Shown here one piece after another: positions 52,655 to 61,530 of a stretch of 64,000 bases of DNA. The stretch spans positions 1 through 64,000 of the forward strand of contig CAJXUN010000020.1 in NCBI GenBank assembly GCA_913061475.1. The letters are read 5' to 3'. The notes under the pieces are model-generated. The model saw only the letters and a program-made list of their open reading frames with translations. It did not search any database and had not been told where the DNA came from. Numbering within the stretch: position 1 is the first letter of the stretch; every line of letters begins with the position of its first letter. A program made the translations under genes and the position numbers. This DNA is from an uncultured Colwellia sp. Lineage in GTDB: Bacteria > Pseudomonadota > Gammaproteobacteria > Enterobacterales > Alteromonadaceae.

Positions 52655-53125
52655 GTGTATAAGTTAGTCATAGCGTTTATGTTAATACTTTTGTTAACGG
52701 CATGCGCCAGTACAAAAAAGGCAGATAATTTTTCAGCTGACGATTTAGTGGGAGTTTGGCAGTTGAAATTTGACGGCGTTTATCCTTATTGGTTTAGTCA
52801 TATTGCTTTTACTCAAGACGGCAGAAAATGCGTATTAAGTTATGAGTTTGATGCTAACGGCAAAGTAGATATAACCTATTATGCTAATCGCTATGCCATT
52901 AAGGATGGACATTTAGTCACTACCGTTGGTTATAGTTCAACACCTTATGTGCGCGCTGGTGAGGTGATTAAAGATCGAATTGACGAAATTACCCCTAATT
53001 ATTTTCAAGTTTTTATGGTTGCCCCATATATTGGTAGTTCGGCGGAAAAGCATCAAAAATTATCAGACTTAAAGCCGGAAGATATTTGTAATATTGTTAA
53101 TAGTTTTGGTATTGCCAATCACTAA
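52655..53125 (+). CDS. Small lipoprotein of unknown function
   Basis: A 156-residue lipoprotein starting at GTG with AAAGGAAAG about 6 bases upstream. The signal peptide ends in LLLTAC, giving Cys17. The mature part is lipocalin-like in look (VGVWQLKFDGVYPYWFSHIAFTQDGRKCVLSYEFDANGKVDITYYANRYAIKDGHLVTTVG), so a small beta-barrel ligand-binding fold is possible. It follows the exported hydrolase by 48 bp and may be co-transcribed with it. No family is recognised. Confidence 0.7.
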   Translation: MYKLVIAFMLILLLTACASTKKADNFSADDLVGVWQLKFDGVYPYWFSHIAFTQDGRKCVLSYEFDANGKVDITYYANRYAIKDGHLVTTVGYSSTPYVRAGEVIKDRIDEITPNYFQVFMVAPYIGSSAEKHQKLSDLKPEDICNIVNSFGIANH

Positions 53126-53193
53126 GCATATATTGGCATTTACTCAGGTTTTGTTTAGCTTTAGTTGAATTTAGCTAGATTAGAGGCGTTTCG

Positions 53194-53706
53194 ATGAAGA
53201 TTATAGGTCATACAGAAAGATTAGTTATTAGGCAGTTGGCTTTTGATGATGCTGCATTTATTGTGCGCTTACTTAATGAAGAATCTTTCATTCGCTATAT
53301 TGCCGATAAGCAAGTTAGAACCCTATCAGATGCTAAAAACTACCTGAGTGAGGGGCCACTATTGAGTTATCAAACTTATGGTTTTGGTTTGAATTTGGTC
53401 GCCTTAAAAGAGAGCGGAACACCAATAGGCATTTGTGGCTTACTTAAAAGAGCCAGCTTAAATTTTCCAGATTTAGGTTATGCACTGCTAGACGAGTTTT
53501 GCGGTAAAGGCTATGCACGAGAGGCTGCCAATTTTGTGCTGAAAGAAGAGATGGCTACCCACGACTTAAGCACCGTTTTGGCGGTTACCTTTCCTGATAA
53601 CCTAGGCTCAAATAGTTTATTGAAAAAAGCCGGTTTTACCTTGAAAGGTCATGTTGAGTTGTATGATTTACAAAACAACCTTTATGAGTACCATGATAAA
53701 AGCTGA
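53194..53706 (+). CDS. GNAT N-acetyltransferase (RimJ/RimL type)
   Basis: A 170-residue acetyltransferase beginning with TERLVIRQLAFDDAAFIVRLLNE, the usual start of RimJ/RimL-like GNAT enzymes. It has the beta-strand/acetyl-CoA region DLGYALLDEFCGKGYAREAANFVL (motif A, with GKGYA) and a final segment VTFPDNLGSNSLLKKAGFTLKG. It transfers an acetyl group from acetyl-CoA to an amine, for example a protein N-terminus or a small molecule. The substrate is unknown. It stands alone, 69 bp after the lipoprotein gene. Confidence 0.87.
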   Translation: MKIIGHTERLVIRQLAFDDAAFIVRLLNEESFIRYIADKQVRTLSDAKNYLSEGPLLSYQTYGFGLNLVALKESGTPIGICGLLKRASLNFPDLGYALLDEFCGKGYAREAANFVLKEEMATHDLSTVLAVTFPDNLGSNSLLKKAGFTLKGHVELYDLQNNLYEYHDKS

Positions 53707-53817
53707 AATAGCGCCTGTTAAGAATAATGCTAATAAGAAATAGCATCCACCTGTTTAGTTTTGTTAATAATCAATAATAGTACCGGCTTAATTTGCCGTT
53801 AAAGGGTTAAAAATTAT

Positions 53818-54222
53818 ATGGAAATTAGACCTATCTCATGGCAGGAAACGATGCCACTACGTCATAGTGTATTATGGCCAAGTAAGCCGCCCGAATATTG
53901 TCATGTAGCGGGTGACGCTGACGCTTTGCATTTCGGTGCTTTTATTGACGATACCTTAGTTTGTGTGGCATCGGTATATTTAGCCGCTGATAAAGCACGT
54001 TTACGTAAATTCGCGACCAATATTCAATATCAGTATCAAGGTATTGGTACTCAGGTGTTAGCCTATATTATTGCATCATTGCGTGATAAAAATGTGGCGT
54101 TGTTTTGGTGTGACGCACGAGAGTCAGCGTTAAGTTTTTATCAACGTTTTGGCATGCAAGCCAGCGGTGAACGCTTTTACAAAGCAGATATTGCTTACTT
54201 TAAAATGCAAGTTGCTCTATAA
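53818..54222 (+). CDS. GNAT N-acetyltransferase
   Basis: A 134-residue GNAT protein. The N-terminal half has ETMPLRHSVLWPSKPPEYCHVAGDADALHFGAF. The acetyl-CoA motif is KARLRKFATNIQYQYQGIGTQVLAYIIASL, with QGIGT as the pyrophosphate loop, and the end is the common SALSFYQRFGMQASGERF. Compact single-domain enzymes like this are common and their substrates vary. It is separate from the other acetyltransferase (112 bp gap) and shows little similarity to it. Confidence 0.85.
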   Translation: MEIRPISWQETMPLRHSVLWPSKPPEYCHVAGDADALHFGAFIDDTLVCVASVYLAADKARLRKFATNIQYQYQGIGTQVLAYIIASLRDKNVALFWCDARESALSFYQRFGMQASGERFYKADIAYFKMQVAL

Positions 54223-54324
54223 TTTTTCACTAACCACATGTTAAATATAGTAATATCTAGGAAAGTCGAGCTGTTCTAATTTAGTTTTTTACATTCGGCT
54301 AGTGTCAGGAAATTTACACGAATT

Positions 54325-54330
54325 AAGGAG
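54325..54330 (+). promoter_or_regulatory. Shine-Dalgarno site pointing to an AUU start
   Basis: A full AAGGAG lies 6 bases before ATT 54337, the first codon of the signal peptide of the following serine hydrolase. No standard start codon is near. Confidence 0.55.
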
Positions 54331-54336
54331 TAAAAC

Positions 54337-55746
54337 ATTATTTTTATCAAACACCTATGGCTATTACTGAGCTTTTTCTATGGCGCATGTGTTTTTAATG
54401 CACAGGCAAACTCAACTAGTGCAATAGCGAGCAAAAATCTCGCTGAAGCTAAGATTGAAAACATCGTTAATAGTTATGTTTCAAACCATGCTTTTGACGG
54501 CGTGATCTTGGTGGCTAAGTCTGGCGAAATTATATTTGAGCAAGCTTATGGCTTGGCCGATAGGGCAGAAAATAGCGCCATTAAAAGTGATAGTGCATTT
54601 CAGTTGGCGTCATTAAGTAAGCCAATAACTTCGGCGTTAATACTTAAACTGGTAGAAGGTGGTAAATTAACCCTCGATGCTACGTTGGCGCATTACTTTC
54701 CTGAATTTAATAATGATTTCGGTAAACAAGTGAAAATACATCATTTGCTTAGTCATACTTCTGGCTTGCCTAATCACTTTATTATTGATGGCTGGTTTAG
54801 TCATGATTTTCACAAAAACACCACCGAGCAAAGCTTTATTCAATTAATCTCAACGCTTACGCCAAAATCTAGCGCTGGAAGCGAATACCATTACTCAAAT
54901 TTAGGCTACTTCTTGCTGGGAAAAATTTCTGAAAAAGCGACTGGCCAATCATTTGCTGCCAACCTGAAAAAATATATTACTGCGCCGTTAAATATGGCCG
55001 CCTCGGGCGTGTTAGCGGGTTTTGAGGTACCATTGAATAATGTTAAGGGGTATCAATGGCAACATGGCGGAGGTTATCGCGAGCAGTCAGCAAAAAATAT
55101 GACCTTGTTTGGCGCGGGTGCTGGCATGTATAGCAATGTCAGAGATCTCCACCGCTTTGACTTAGCTTTATATGACAATACTTTATTAAGTGATAGCAGT
55201 AAAAAGCGACTTTTCAATCCTGAAAACCCCTACAGTTGGCGTGTTGGCAAAATGCCTTTAACAGACGATTTAGAGGTTAATGTCCATGCTTACGACGGTA
55301 AGTTTGATGGCTTTAGCGCCATGATGACGCGTTTTATCGATGATCAGCACAGTATTATTTTATTGAGCAATACGGGTATGAGTTATTTTTTGAAAGCGCA
55401 ATTGACACTAGATATCGTGAAAATTTTATATAGCCAAGATACTGAAAATCGTGAAAATAATGCAACACTTAAGCTCATTAACGCGGTAGTGAATGGCAGT
55501 TTTGATGCCATGCTAAGTAAAATAACCTCAGGTGAAGTTAATTTTTCGCTGAACGAGCAAAGTTTATCTGCACTTGCCTTTGAATTACTTTGGTCGAATG
55601 AGGGGGAGAATGCGTTGCAACTATTTTCATTTATTGCTGCTAAATATCCTAGTTCGGCAAGTGCTAAGGCTAACCTTTTACAAGCATGTAATCATCGATT
55701 AACAAAAAACGCTAAAAGTAATGCTGTTATTTGTCATCAGCAGTAG
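54337..55746 (+). CDS. Exported serine beta-lactamase-like hydrolase, unusual start codon
   Basis: A 469-residue penicillin-binding-protein-like serine hydrolase. The catalytic motifs are SLSK (92-95) and YSN (in YHYSNLGYFLLG). A short helical C-terminal part ends the protein. The frame is open back to a stop at 54331, and the upstream part encodes a signal peptide (IKHLWLLLSFFYGACVFNAQA). An AAGGAG sits 6 bases before ATT 54337. Starting at GTG 54502 would remove the signal and the first strand. I therefore infer an AUU start. The gene should act in the periplasm on peptides or esters. Confidence 0.75.
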   Translation: MIFIKHLWLLLSFFYGACVFNAQANSTSAIASKNLAEAKIENIVNSYVSNHAFDGVILVAKSGEIIFEQAYGLADRAENSAIKSDSAFQLASLSKPITSALILKLVEGGKLTLDATLAHYFPEFNNDFGKQVKIHHLLSHTSGLPNHFIIDGWFSHDFHKNTTEQSFIQLISTLTPKSSAGSEYHYSNLGYFLLGKISEKATGQSFAANLKKYITAPLNMAASGVLAGFEVPLNNVKGYQWQHGGGYREQSAKNMTLFGAGAGMYSNVRDLHRFDLALYDNTLLSDSSKKRLFNPENPYSWRVGKMPLTDDLEVNVHAYDGKFDGFSAMMTRFIDDQHSIILLSNTGMSYFLKAQLTLDIVKILYSQDTENRENNATLKLINAVVNGSFDAMLSKITSGEVNFSLNEQSLSALAFELLWSNEGENALQLFSFIAAKYPSSASAKANLLQACNHRLTKNAKSNAVICHQQ

Positions 55747-55791
55747 ATTATTCATCAAAAAATAACGGATATTTCTATAAAAGGCAGTTTT

Positions 55792-56148
55792 ATGAGCGTA
55801 ACAAAATTTCCAGTAAATAATTATGAAAATTATCATGCACATGTTTATTTTGAACAAGACACCTTGTGCTTTGCTGCTGATTTGTGCCAAACAGCGGGTG
55901 ATTTATTTGCTTTAGAGGTTGGAAGGGTCCATCAAAAAAATGTTGGACCTCATCCCAAGTGGAGTTGCCAAATAAAGTTTTCATCAAATGAGTTTGAGCA
56001 ATTTATTACTTGGCTTGAAAATAATCGTAATGGTTTGTCGGTGTTAATACACGCATTAACTGGAGATAACCTTAAGGACCATACCTTACATGCATATTGG
56101 CTAGGTGATGAATTACCGCTAACGTTAGCTATATTTGCTGCTAAGTGA
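55792..56148 (+). CDS. DOPA 4,5-dioxygenase family protein
   Basis: A 118-residue protein of the DOPA-dioxygenase family (PF08883 type). The conserved blocks are all present: NYHAHVYFEQDTLCFAADL, VGPHPKWSCQIKF, WLENNRNGLSVLIHALTGDNLKDHTLHAYWLG. Plant and fungal relatives open the ring of DOPA during betalain or muscaflavin synthesis; the bacterial role is unknown. Histidines in NYHAHVYF and in GPHP are the likely metal ligands. It lies 45 bp after the serine hydrolase and is convergent with the LysR gene. Confidence 0.85.
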   Translation: MSVTKFPVNNYENYHAHVYFEQDTLCFAADLCQTAGDLFALEVGRVHQKNVGPHPKWSCQIKFSSNEFEQFITWLENNRNGLSVLIHALTGDNLKDHTLHAYWLGDELPLTLAIFAAK

Positions 56149-56252
56149 ATGGATTATATTTTTCTTATCACACTCCGCGCTATACCTAGTAAAGCGCTCA
56201 ATATCATGACTGATAGTGTAATTGCTAAATGCTAGTTTGATCTAGATATTAA

Positions 56253-57176
56253 TTACTTCGTTTTCTCCGGCGTTAATTTGGTATTTGAGGCAGCCATGAT
56301 CATTTTATTTCTCAGCCATTTATTCGCTGGTTCTTTGTCAACATTAACATGCCAGTATAAATGCACGTCAATGCCTGGTAACTCTACAGGCATTGGATAA
56401 ATAGCAATATCGACCATATCGCTGTACATAGCTGCTGCCGTTTTCGGTAAGGTTAGCAGCATATCGTTGTTGATGATCACTCGACAGGCTGATACTGCAT
56501 GCTGACATCGCAGCGATATTTTACGGTGTAAACCAATACGAGATAATTCAAAATCTTCCAGACCTGGCCCGCTAGATCTCGACGACACTAATACATGCTC
56601 TAGTTTTAGGTATGTTTCTAGATCTAACTTAGCTTTGATGGCTGGGTGATTTTTACGAGCAACCACAACCAGTTGGTCTAGCTCTAATTGGGTATGTAAA
56701 ATATTATTGCTGACAGGGATTAAGGCATCAATGGCTAAGTCTATATCGCCACTGGCTAACTTATTCTCAAGCTCACTTCGTCTTACTCTTCGATTACTAC
56801 GCAAATTTATTGCCGGTGACTCTAGCGATAAGCTCTCTTGTAATATAGGTAAATAGTAGGGCTCTAATGAACCATGGAGTGATAGCGAGAAACTTTTTCG
56901 TGACGTTAGTGGTTCAAACTGGCGTGATTGCACTAAACAAACTTGCAATTGATGTAAGGCTTCGCGTACGTCATCAATAACATTTTTTGCCACCGGCGTA
57001 GGTCGCATTTCATTGCCTTGGCGAATGAATAAAGCATCATCAAAGTAGGTACGCAGCTTTCCTAGCGAATGACTCACCGCCGGTTGTGATAAATTTAGTA
57101 CCGATGCTGCTTTCGTTATATTACCTTCACAATAGATGGCATCGAAAACAACAAACAAGTTCAAATCAATTTTCAT
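56253..57176 (-). CDS. LysR-type transcriptional regulator
   Basis: A 307-residue LysR regulator: N-terminal winged helix (MKIDLNLFVVFDAIYCEGNITKAASVLNLSQPAVSHSLGKLRTYFDDALFIRQGNEMRPT) and a C-terminal ligand-binding domain from about residue 95. I use ATG 57176 because TGGAG lies 6 bases upstream; a TTG at 57197 would add seven residues. It is divergent from the histidine-phosphatase and acyl-CoA operon, 304 bp apart, and likely controls it, as LysR proteins often regulate the adjacent divergent operon. Confidence 0.9.
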   Translation of the reverse strand: MKIDLNLFVVFDAIYCEGNITKAASVLNLSQPAVSHSLGKLRTYFDDALFIRQGNEMRPTPVAKNVIDDVREALHQLQVCLVQSRQFEPLTSRKSFSLSLHGSLEPYYLPILQESLSLESPAINLRSNRRVRRSELENKLASGDIDLAIDALIPVSNNILHTQLELDQLVVVARKNHPAIKAKLDLETYLKLEHVLVSSRSSGPGLEDFELSRIGLHRKISLRCQHAVSACRVIINNDMLLTLPKTAAAMYSDMVDIAIYPMPVELPGIDVHLYWHVNVDKEPANKWLRNKMIMAASNTKLTPEKTK

Positions 57177-57480
57177 ACTTACTCCATTGTCGGTCAAATC
57201 TGCGCATGTACTATATCAGGCCAACCTATTCGCACTATTTAATATATAAATAGTAGGGTATTAGAACTATTCATTTGTTTAATTTAGATGCTGAGCTTAG
57301 CATAGTCAAGTACATTCGATATACCGTACTCACTATTTTATTACGGTATTTACTTAGCAAAGACAGTGGCGGTTAATATGGCTTATTTTTATTATAAAAC
57401 AATAACTAAAAATAAGTTAAAGCAGGATGCGAGCCGTTACACATTGCACGCTAAATTTTATAACAAGACCGAGCAGTAAT
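57177..57480. other. Divergent regulatory spacer between lysR and the acyl-CoA operon
   Basis: This 304-bp AT-rich region should contain both promoters and the LysR operators. ACTATTT and AAATAGT near 57233-57255 form a 7-bp inverted pair. No gene is recognised. Confidence 0.45.
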
Positions 57481-58215
57481 ATGGCAGCGATTTATTTAAT
57501 CCGACACGGGCAAGCCTCTTTTGGTAGTGCTGATTATGATCAGCTATCTGAAAAAGGTCGTCAACAAGCGGTATTGTTGGGGCAATATTGGCGTTCAAGA
57601 GCGACGCCAAGCAAACTGTTTTGTGGCGACTTACTGCGTCATAACCAAACCTTATCGGGGTTTAATGAAGGTTACCAAGGCGTCACTACGCCGACGGTTA
57701 TTCATTCAGGTTTTAACGAATTTGATCATGTTGATATTCTTAATAACTATCATGCACAATGGCAAAATCTGGCAAAAATGAGCGAAGAAATCAAACAGCG
57801 TAAAGAGCCTAATAAAAGCTTTCAAAAAGAATTTGCTCAAGCGCTTAATCGCTGGGTTGCTGGTGATAACAACGATGATTACATTGAAACTTGGCCGAAA
57901 TTTAAGGCGCGTTGTATACGCGCGCTGCAAGATATTATCGAACAAGAATTAGCGAATAAACGCAAATTTAAAGCGCAGGGAAGTGATAATAAAAAATCAA
58001 AAGACATTTTGGTTTTTACTTCCGGTGGTACTATTTCGGTGATCGTGCAACATATTCTAAAACTCAGTGATCAACAGGCCTTAGAGATTAATCAGCAAGC
58101 GAGAAATACCAGCGTGACCAAGCTGCTGTTTTCTGAAAACATGCTCAGTGTTGATTATCTAAATAATTATAGTCATTTGGAGCAAGTCGGCGAAGACTGG
58201 GTCACCTTCAGGTGA
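57481..58215 (+). CDS. Histidine phosphatase family protein
   Basis: A 244-residue PGAM-like protein with the catalytic LIRHGQASFG near the N-terminus. The place of the second active-site histidine (HGG in relatives) reads TSGGTI, so the usual catalytic pair is incomplete; several relatives in this branch share that change. I use ATG 57481, since the following residues are the family start; an upstream in-frame ATG at 57427 would add 18. It leads the acyl-CoA catabolic genes and is transcribed away from the LysR regulator. The substrate is unknown. Confidence 0.8.
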   Translation: MAAIYLIRHGQASFGSADYDQLSEKGRQQAVLLGQYWRSRATPSKLFCGDLLRHNQTLSGFNEGYQGVTTPTVIHSGFNEFDHVDILNNYHAQWQNLAKMSEEIKQRKEPNKSFQKEFAQALNRWVAGDNNDDYIETWPKFKARCIRALQDIIEQELANKRKFKAQGSDNKKSKDILVFTSGGTISVIVQHILKLSDQQALEINQQARNTSVTKLLFSENMLSVDYLNNYSHLEQVGEDWVTFR

Positions 58216-58258
58216 TAAAGCGTTCATACAATTAACCAACATTTAATTAGGAAATAAA

Positions 58259-59029
58259 ATGGATAGTGGCAATTTATTTGATTTATCAGGAAAAATCGCA
58301 TTAGTAACAGGTGCTAGCCGTGGTATTGGCGAAAGTATCGCAAAACTTTTAGCGCATCATGGTGCCCACGTTATTGTTTCAAGTCGAAAAATTGACGGCT
58401 GCCAAGCGGTGGTTGATGAAATAACAAAAGCAGGTGGCAGTGCACAAGCTATGGCATGCCATATCGGTGAAATGGAGCAAATTGAAGCGATTTTCGCAGC
58501 GATAGCTAAGCAACACGGCAAGCTAGATATTTTAGTTAATAATGCTGCCGCTAATCCGTATTTTGGTCACATTTTAGAGACAGACTTAAGTGCCTTTCAA
58601 AAAACTGTTGATGTGAATATTCGAGGTTACTTTTTTATGTCAACGCTGGGCGCTAAGTTAATGAAGAATAACAACGGTGGCGCTATTGTTAATGTCGCTT
58701 CCATTAATGGTGTTATTCCTGGCGACTTCCAAGGTATCTATTCCATTACTAAAGCCGCGGTTATTTCAATGACCAAAGCCTTTGCTAAAGAATGTGCGCA
58801 ATTTAATATTCGCGTCAATGCCTTATTGCCGGGTGCAACCGATACCAAGTTTGCCTCAACCTTAGTTAATAACCCTAAAATTTTAGAGCAGGCGATGGCA
58901 CATGTACCAATGAAGCGCGTTGCTCAACCAGACGAAATGGCCGGTACCGTATTGTATTTAGCTTCAGATGCATCGAGCTACACCACAGGTACGGCAATCA
59001 ATGTTGATGGTGGTTACCTGATTGGTTAG
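58259..59029 (+). CDS. Short-chain dehydrogenase/reductase
   Basis: A 256-residue classical SDR: cofactor motif TGASRGIG, structural NNAA and catalytic YSITK (tyrosine and lysine in GIYSITKAAV, preceded by a serine in VASINGV). The C-terminal ending VDGGYLIG is typical. It oxidises or reduces a hydroxyl group with NAD(P). It is the second gene of the acyl-CoA operon, 43 bp after the phosphatase gene. In related operons such enzymes act on 3-hydroxyacyl-CoA or 3-oxoacyl intermediates. Confidence 0.9.
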   Translation: MDSGNLFDLSGKIALVTGASRGIGESIAKLLAHHGAHVIVSSRKIDGCQAVVDEITKAGGSAQAMACHIGEMEQIEAIFAAIAKQHGKLDILVNNAAANPYFGHILETDLSAFQKTVDVNIRGYFFMSTLGAKLMKNNNGGAIVNVASINGVIPGDFQGIYSITKAAVISMTKAFAKECAQFNIRVNALLPGATDTKFASTLVNNPKILEQAMAHVPMKRVAQPDEMAGTVLYLASDASSYTTGTAINVDGGYLIG

Positions 59030-59099
59030 GCTAAAGATCATCATTTAAAACAATATTATTGGTCAAAAAACGCAAATAAAAAATATCGAGTAAATATTT

Positions 59100-60224
59100 A
59101 TGAGTACTACATACAACAGCAACGCTGCAGCATTATTTAAACCGTTTTCAGTGAAATCTTTAACGTTAAAAAATAAGACCGTCATGGCACCAATGACACG
59201 GGCATTTTCACCAAATAATGTCCCAGGTAAAGAAGTTGCCGCTTATTACCGACGACGTGCTGAGGGCAATGTTGGTCTTATTATTACTGAAGGTACTTTT
59301 ATTTCACATAAAGCGGCTAATGGTTATGAAAACGTACCGGCAATTCATGGCGCTGAAGCCCTAGCAGGTTGGAAACACGTAGTCGATGAAGTACATGCCG
59401 CTGGTGGCAAAATTGCACCACAGCTTTGGCATGTGGGGTCGGTTCGTAAGTTAGGTATAGGGCCAAATAAAGATGTGCCAGCTTATAGCCCTTCAGGTTT
59501 ATTTAAACCTGGCGCGGAGAATGGCGTTGCTATGACGCAAGCGGATATAGACGAAGTTGTTGCGTCATTTGCTCAAGCGGCACTGGATGCAAAAAATATT
59601 GGTTTTGACGCCATTGAAGTTCACGGCGCGCACGGTTATTTGGTTGACCAATTTTTTTGGCAAGGTACTAACCAACGTGATGATAAATACGGTGGGTCAT
59701 TAGAAAATCGTACCCGTTTCGGTGTTGAAATTGTGCAAGCTATACGTGCTGCTGTTGGTGAAGACTTTACCATTATTTTCCGGTTTTCTCAGTGGAAGCA
59801 ACAAGATTACAACGCAAAACTGTGCCAAACACCTGAAGAGTTAGGTCGCTTTCTAAACTTGTTAAGTGCTGCTGGTGTTGATGTGTTTCATGCCAGTACG
59901 CGTCGCTTTTGGGTCAGTGAATTTGCAGGATCTGAACTCAATCTTGCCGGTTGGACGAAAAAACTGACCGATAAACCGGTTATTACCGTTGGTAATGTTG
60001 GCTTAGATGCTGACTTTATTGGCGAAGGTAATAAAGACTTATCTGGCACCTCCAACCCAACGGGCATTGATGAGCTACTTACACGTTTAGGTAACAACGA
60101 ATTTGACTTGGTGGCGATTGGTCGAGCCTTGTTAGTTGACCCTGATTGGGTTAATAAAATTGGCATTAACGCCATTGAAGAAATTAAACCCTTCACTAAA
60201 AAGTCATTAATGTCATTAAGTTAA
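59100..60224 (+). CDS. Old Yellow Enzyme family NADH:flavin oxidoreductase
   Basis: A 374-residue FMN-dependent TIM-barrel enzyme. Motifs: VMAPMTRAFSPNNVPGKEVAAYYRRRAEGNVGLIITEGTFIS, APQLWHVGSVR, the HGAHGYLVDQF substrate/FMN histidine motif, NQRDDKYGGSLENRTRF and VAIGRALLVDPDWV. It reduces activated C=C bonds, such as 2-enoates or cyclic enones, or acts in the manner of 2,4-dienoyl-CoA reductase. It lies in the acyl-CoA operon, 70 bp after the SDR, so an unsaturated acyl intermediate is a plausible substrate. Confidence 0.92.
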   Translation: MSTTYNSNAAALFKPFSVKSLTLKNKTVMAPMTRAFSPNNVPGKEVAAYYRRRAEGNVGLIITEGTFISHKAANGYENVPAIHGAEALAGWKHVVDEVHAAGGKIAPQLWHVGSVRKLGIGPNKDVPAYSPSGLFKPGAENGVAMTQADIDEVVASFAQAALDAKNIGFDAIEVHGAHGYLVDQFFWQGTNQRDDKYGGSLENRTRFGVEIVQAIRAAVGEDFTIIFRFSQWKQQDYNAKLCQTPEELGRFLNLLSAAGVDVFHASTRRFWVSEFAGSELNLAGWTKKLTDKPVITVGNVGLDADFIGEGNKDLSGTSNPTGIDELLTRLGNNEFDLVAIGRALLVDPDWVNKIGINAIEEIKPFTKKSLMSLS

Positions 60225-60251
60225 TTAGCCATATTACATAAGGAATACCCT

Positions 60252-61463
60252 ATGAATTTCGAATATAGCGAAAAAGTGCAAGTGCTTATTAAGCAAGTTT
60301 CTGAGTTTATGGATAGCCATGTTTTTCCTGTTGAACAAGAAATGCATGACCTTGTTGCCAAAGACCAATGGTCAACACCACAATTAATGGAAGAGCTAAA
60401 AGCGAAGGCAAAAGCCGCCGGCTTATGGAATTTATTCTTACCGGTGGCTTATGGCAAATACAGTGCCGGATTAACTAATTTAGAGTATGCGCCCTTGGCT
60501 GAAATCATGGGAAAAGTGATGTGGGGCCCAGAAGTATTTAACTGCGCAGCACCAGATACTGGCAATATGGAAGTATTAGCAAAATACGGCACTGAAGCGC
60601 AGAAAAAGCAATGGTTAGAGCCATTGTTAGAGGGCAAAATTCGTTCTGCTTTCGCCATGACTGAACCAGAAGTTGCCTCAAGTGACGCGACAAACATTGA
60701 GTTGCGTATTGAGCGTGATGGTGATGAATACGTGATTAATGGTCGTAAATTCTATATCAGTGGTGCTTGTCGTAAGCAATGTGAAGTAATGATTGTGATG
60801 GGCAAAACCGATCCCAGCAACAGCAATCGCTACATTCAACAATCTCAAGTATTAGTACCGATGAAAACCCCTGGCGTTACCATAGTTCGTCCTATGCAGG
60901 TTTTTGGCTATAACGATGCTCCAGAAGGGCATGCTGAGATCACCTTTGAAAATGTCCGGGTGCCAGTTGAGAATATTATTGTTGGCGAAGGCAAAGGTTT
61001 TGAAATTGCCCAAGGGCGTTTAGGGCCTGGGCGAGTTCATCATTGTATGCGCTCAATTGGTGTCGCACAACGTGCTCTAGATTTAATGTGTAAGCGTGTT
61101 AATGAACGTATTGTTTTTGGTCGCCCTATGATCAAACAACAATCAGTACGTGAAGATATTGCTTTGTCTGCTTGCCAAATTGAACAAGCCCGTTTAATGA
61201 CCTTAAAAGCCGCACACAAAATGGATACCGAAGGTAACAAGGCGGCGAAGGACTTAATTGCCATGATAAAAATTGTTGCGCCAAATATGTCTCTTGATGT
61301 GTTAGACCGCGCAATTCAATGCCATGGCGCTGTCGGTGTTAGCCAAGATACTTTCTTAGCTCATGCTTATGCGGGTCAAAGAACCTTGCGTTTAGCTGAT
61401 GGTCCCGATCAAGTGCATATGATGCAGTTAGGTCGTGATCTAGTTAAACGTCTAGCAGAATAA
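60252..61463 (+). CDS. Acyl-CoA dehydrogenase, ACAD10/11-like
   Basis: A 403-residue flavoprotein of the acyl-CoA dehydrogenase fold. It carries the features of the ACAD10/11 branch: [47 protein letters not shown] and [20 protein letters not shown], and the flavin-binding end [33 protein letters not shown]. Its relative LvaC, with a kinase like the next gene, removes phosphate from 4-phosphoacyl-CoA in levulinate breakdown. The same pairing here suggests 4-hydroxyacyl-CoA catabolism. It lies 27 bp after the Old Yellow Enzyme gene. Confidence 0.88.
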   Translation: MNFEYSEKVQVLIKQVSEFMDSHVFPVEQEMHDLVAKDQWSTPQLMEELKAKAKAAGLWNLFLPVAYGKYSAGLTNLEYAPLAEIMGKVMWGPEVFNCAAPDTGNMEVLAKYGTEAQKKQWLEPLLEGKIRSAFAMTEPEVASSDATNIELRIERDGDEYVINGRKFYISGACRKQCEVMIVMGKTDPSNSNRYIQQSQVLVPMKTPGVTIVRPMQVFGYNDAPEGHAEITFENVRVPVENIIVGEGKGFEIAQGRLGPGRVHHCMRSIGVAQRALDLMCKRVNERIVFGRPMIKQQSVREDIALSACQIEQARLMTLKAAHKMDTEGNKAAKDLIAMIKIVAPNMSLDVLDRAIQCHGAVGVSQDTFLAHAYAGQRTLRLADGPDQVHMMQLGRDLVKRLAE

Positions 61464-61476
61464 CTTTTTATTTTTA

Positions 61477-61503
61477 TGCGGTAAATCACGGTTGATTACC
61501 GCA
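61477..61503. other. Stem-loop between the dehydrogenase and phosphotransferase genes
   Basis: TGCGGTAAATCA and TGATTACCGCA pair over about 11 bp with one bulged A and a short loop. No T tract follows, so it is unlikely to terminate; it may be an RNA processing or stability element. Confidence 0.4.
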
Positions 61504-61530
61504 GCTAATTTACCTTATGAGTAGCGAAAA

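Noticed and set aside
54502-55746. Treating the serine hydrolase as a cytoplasmic protein starting at GTG 54502
   Set aside because: The frame extends upstream through a signal peptide with a strong Shine-Dalgarno site.
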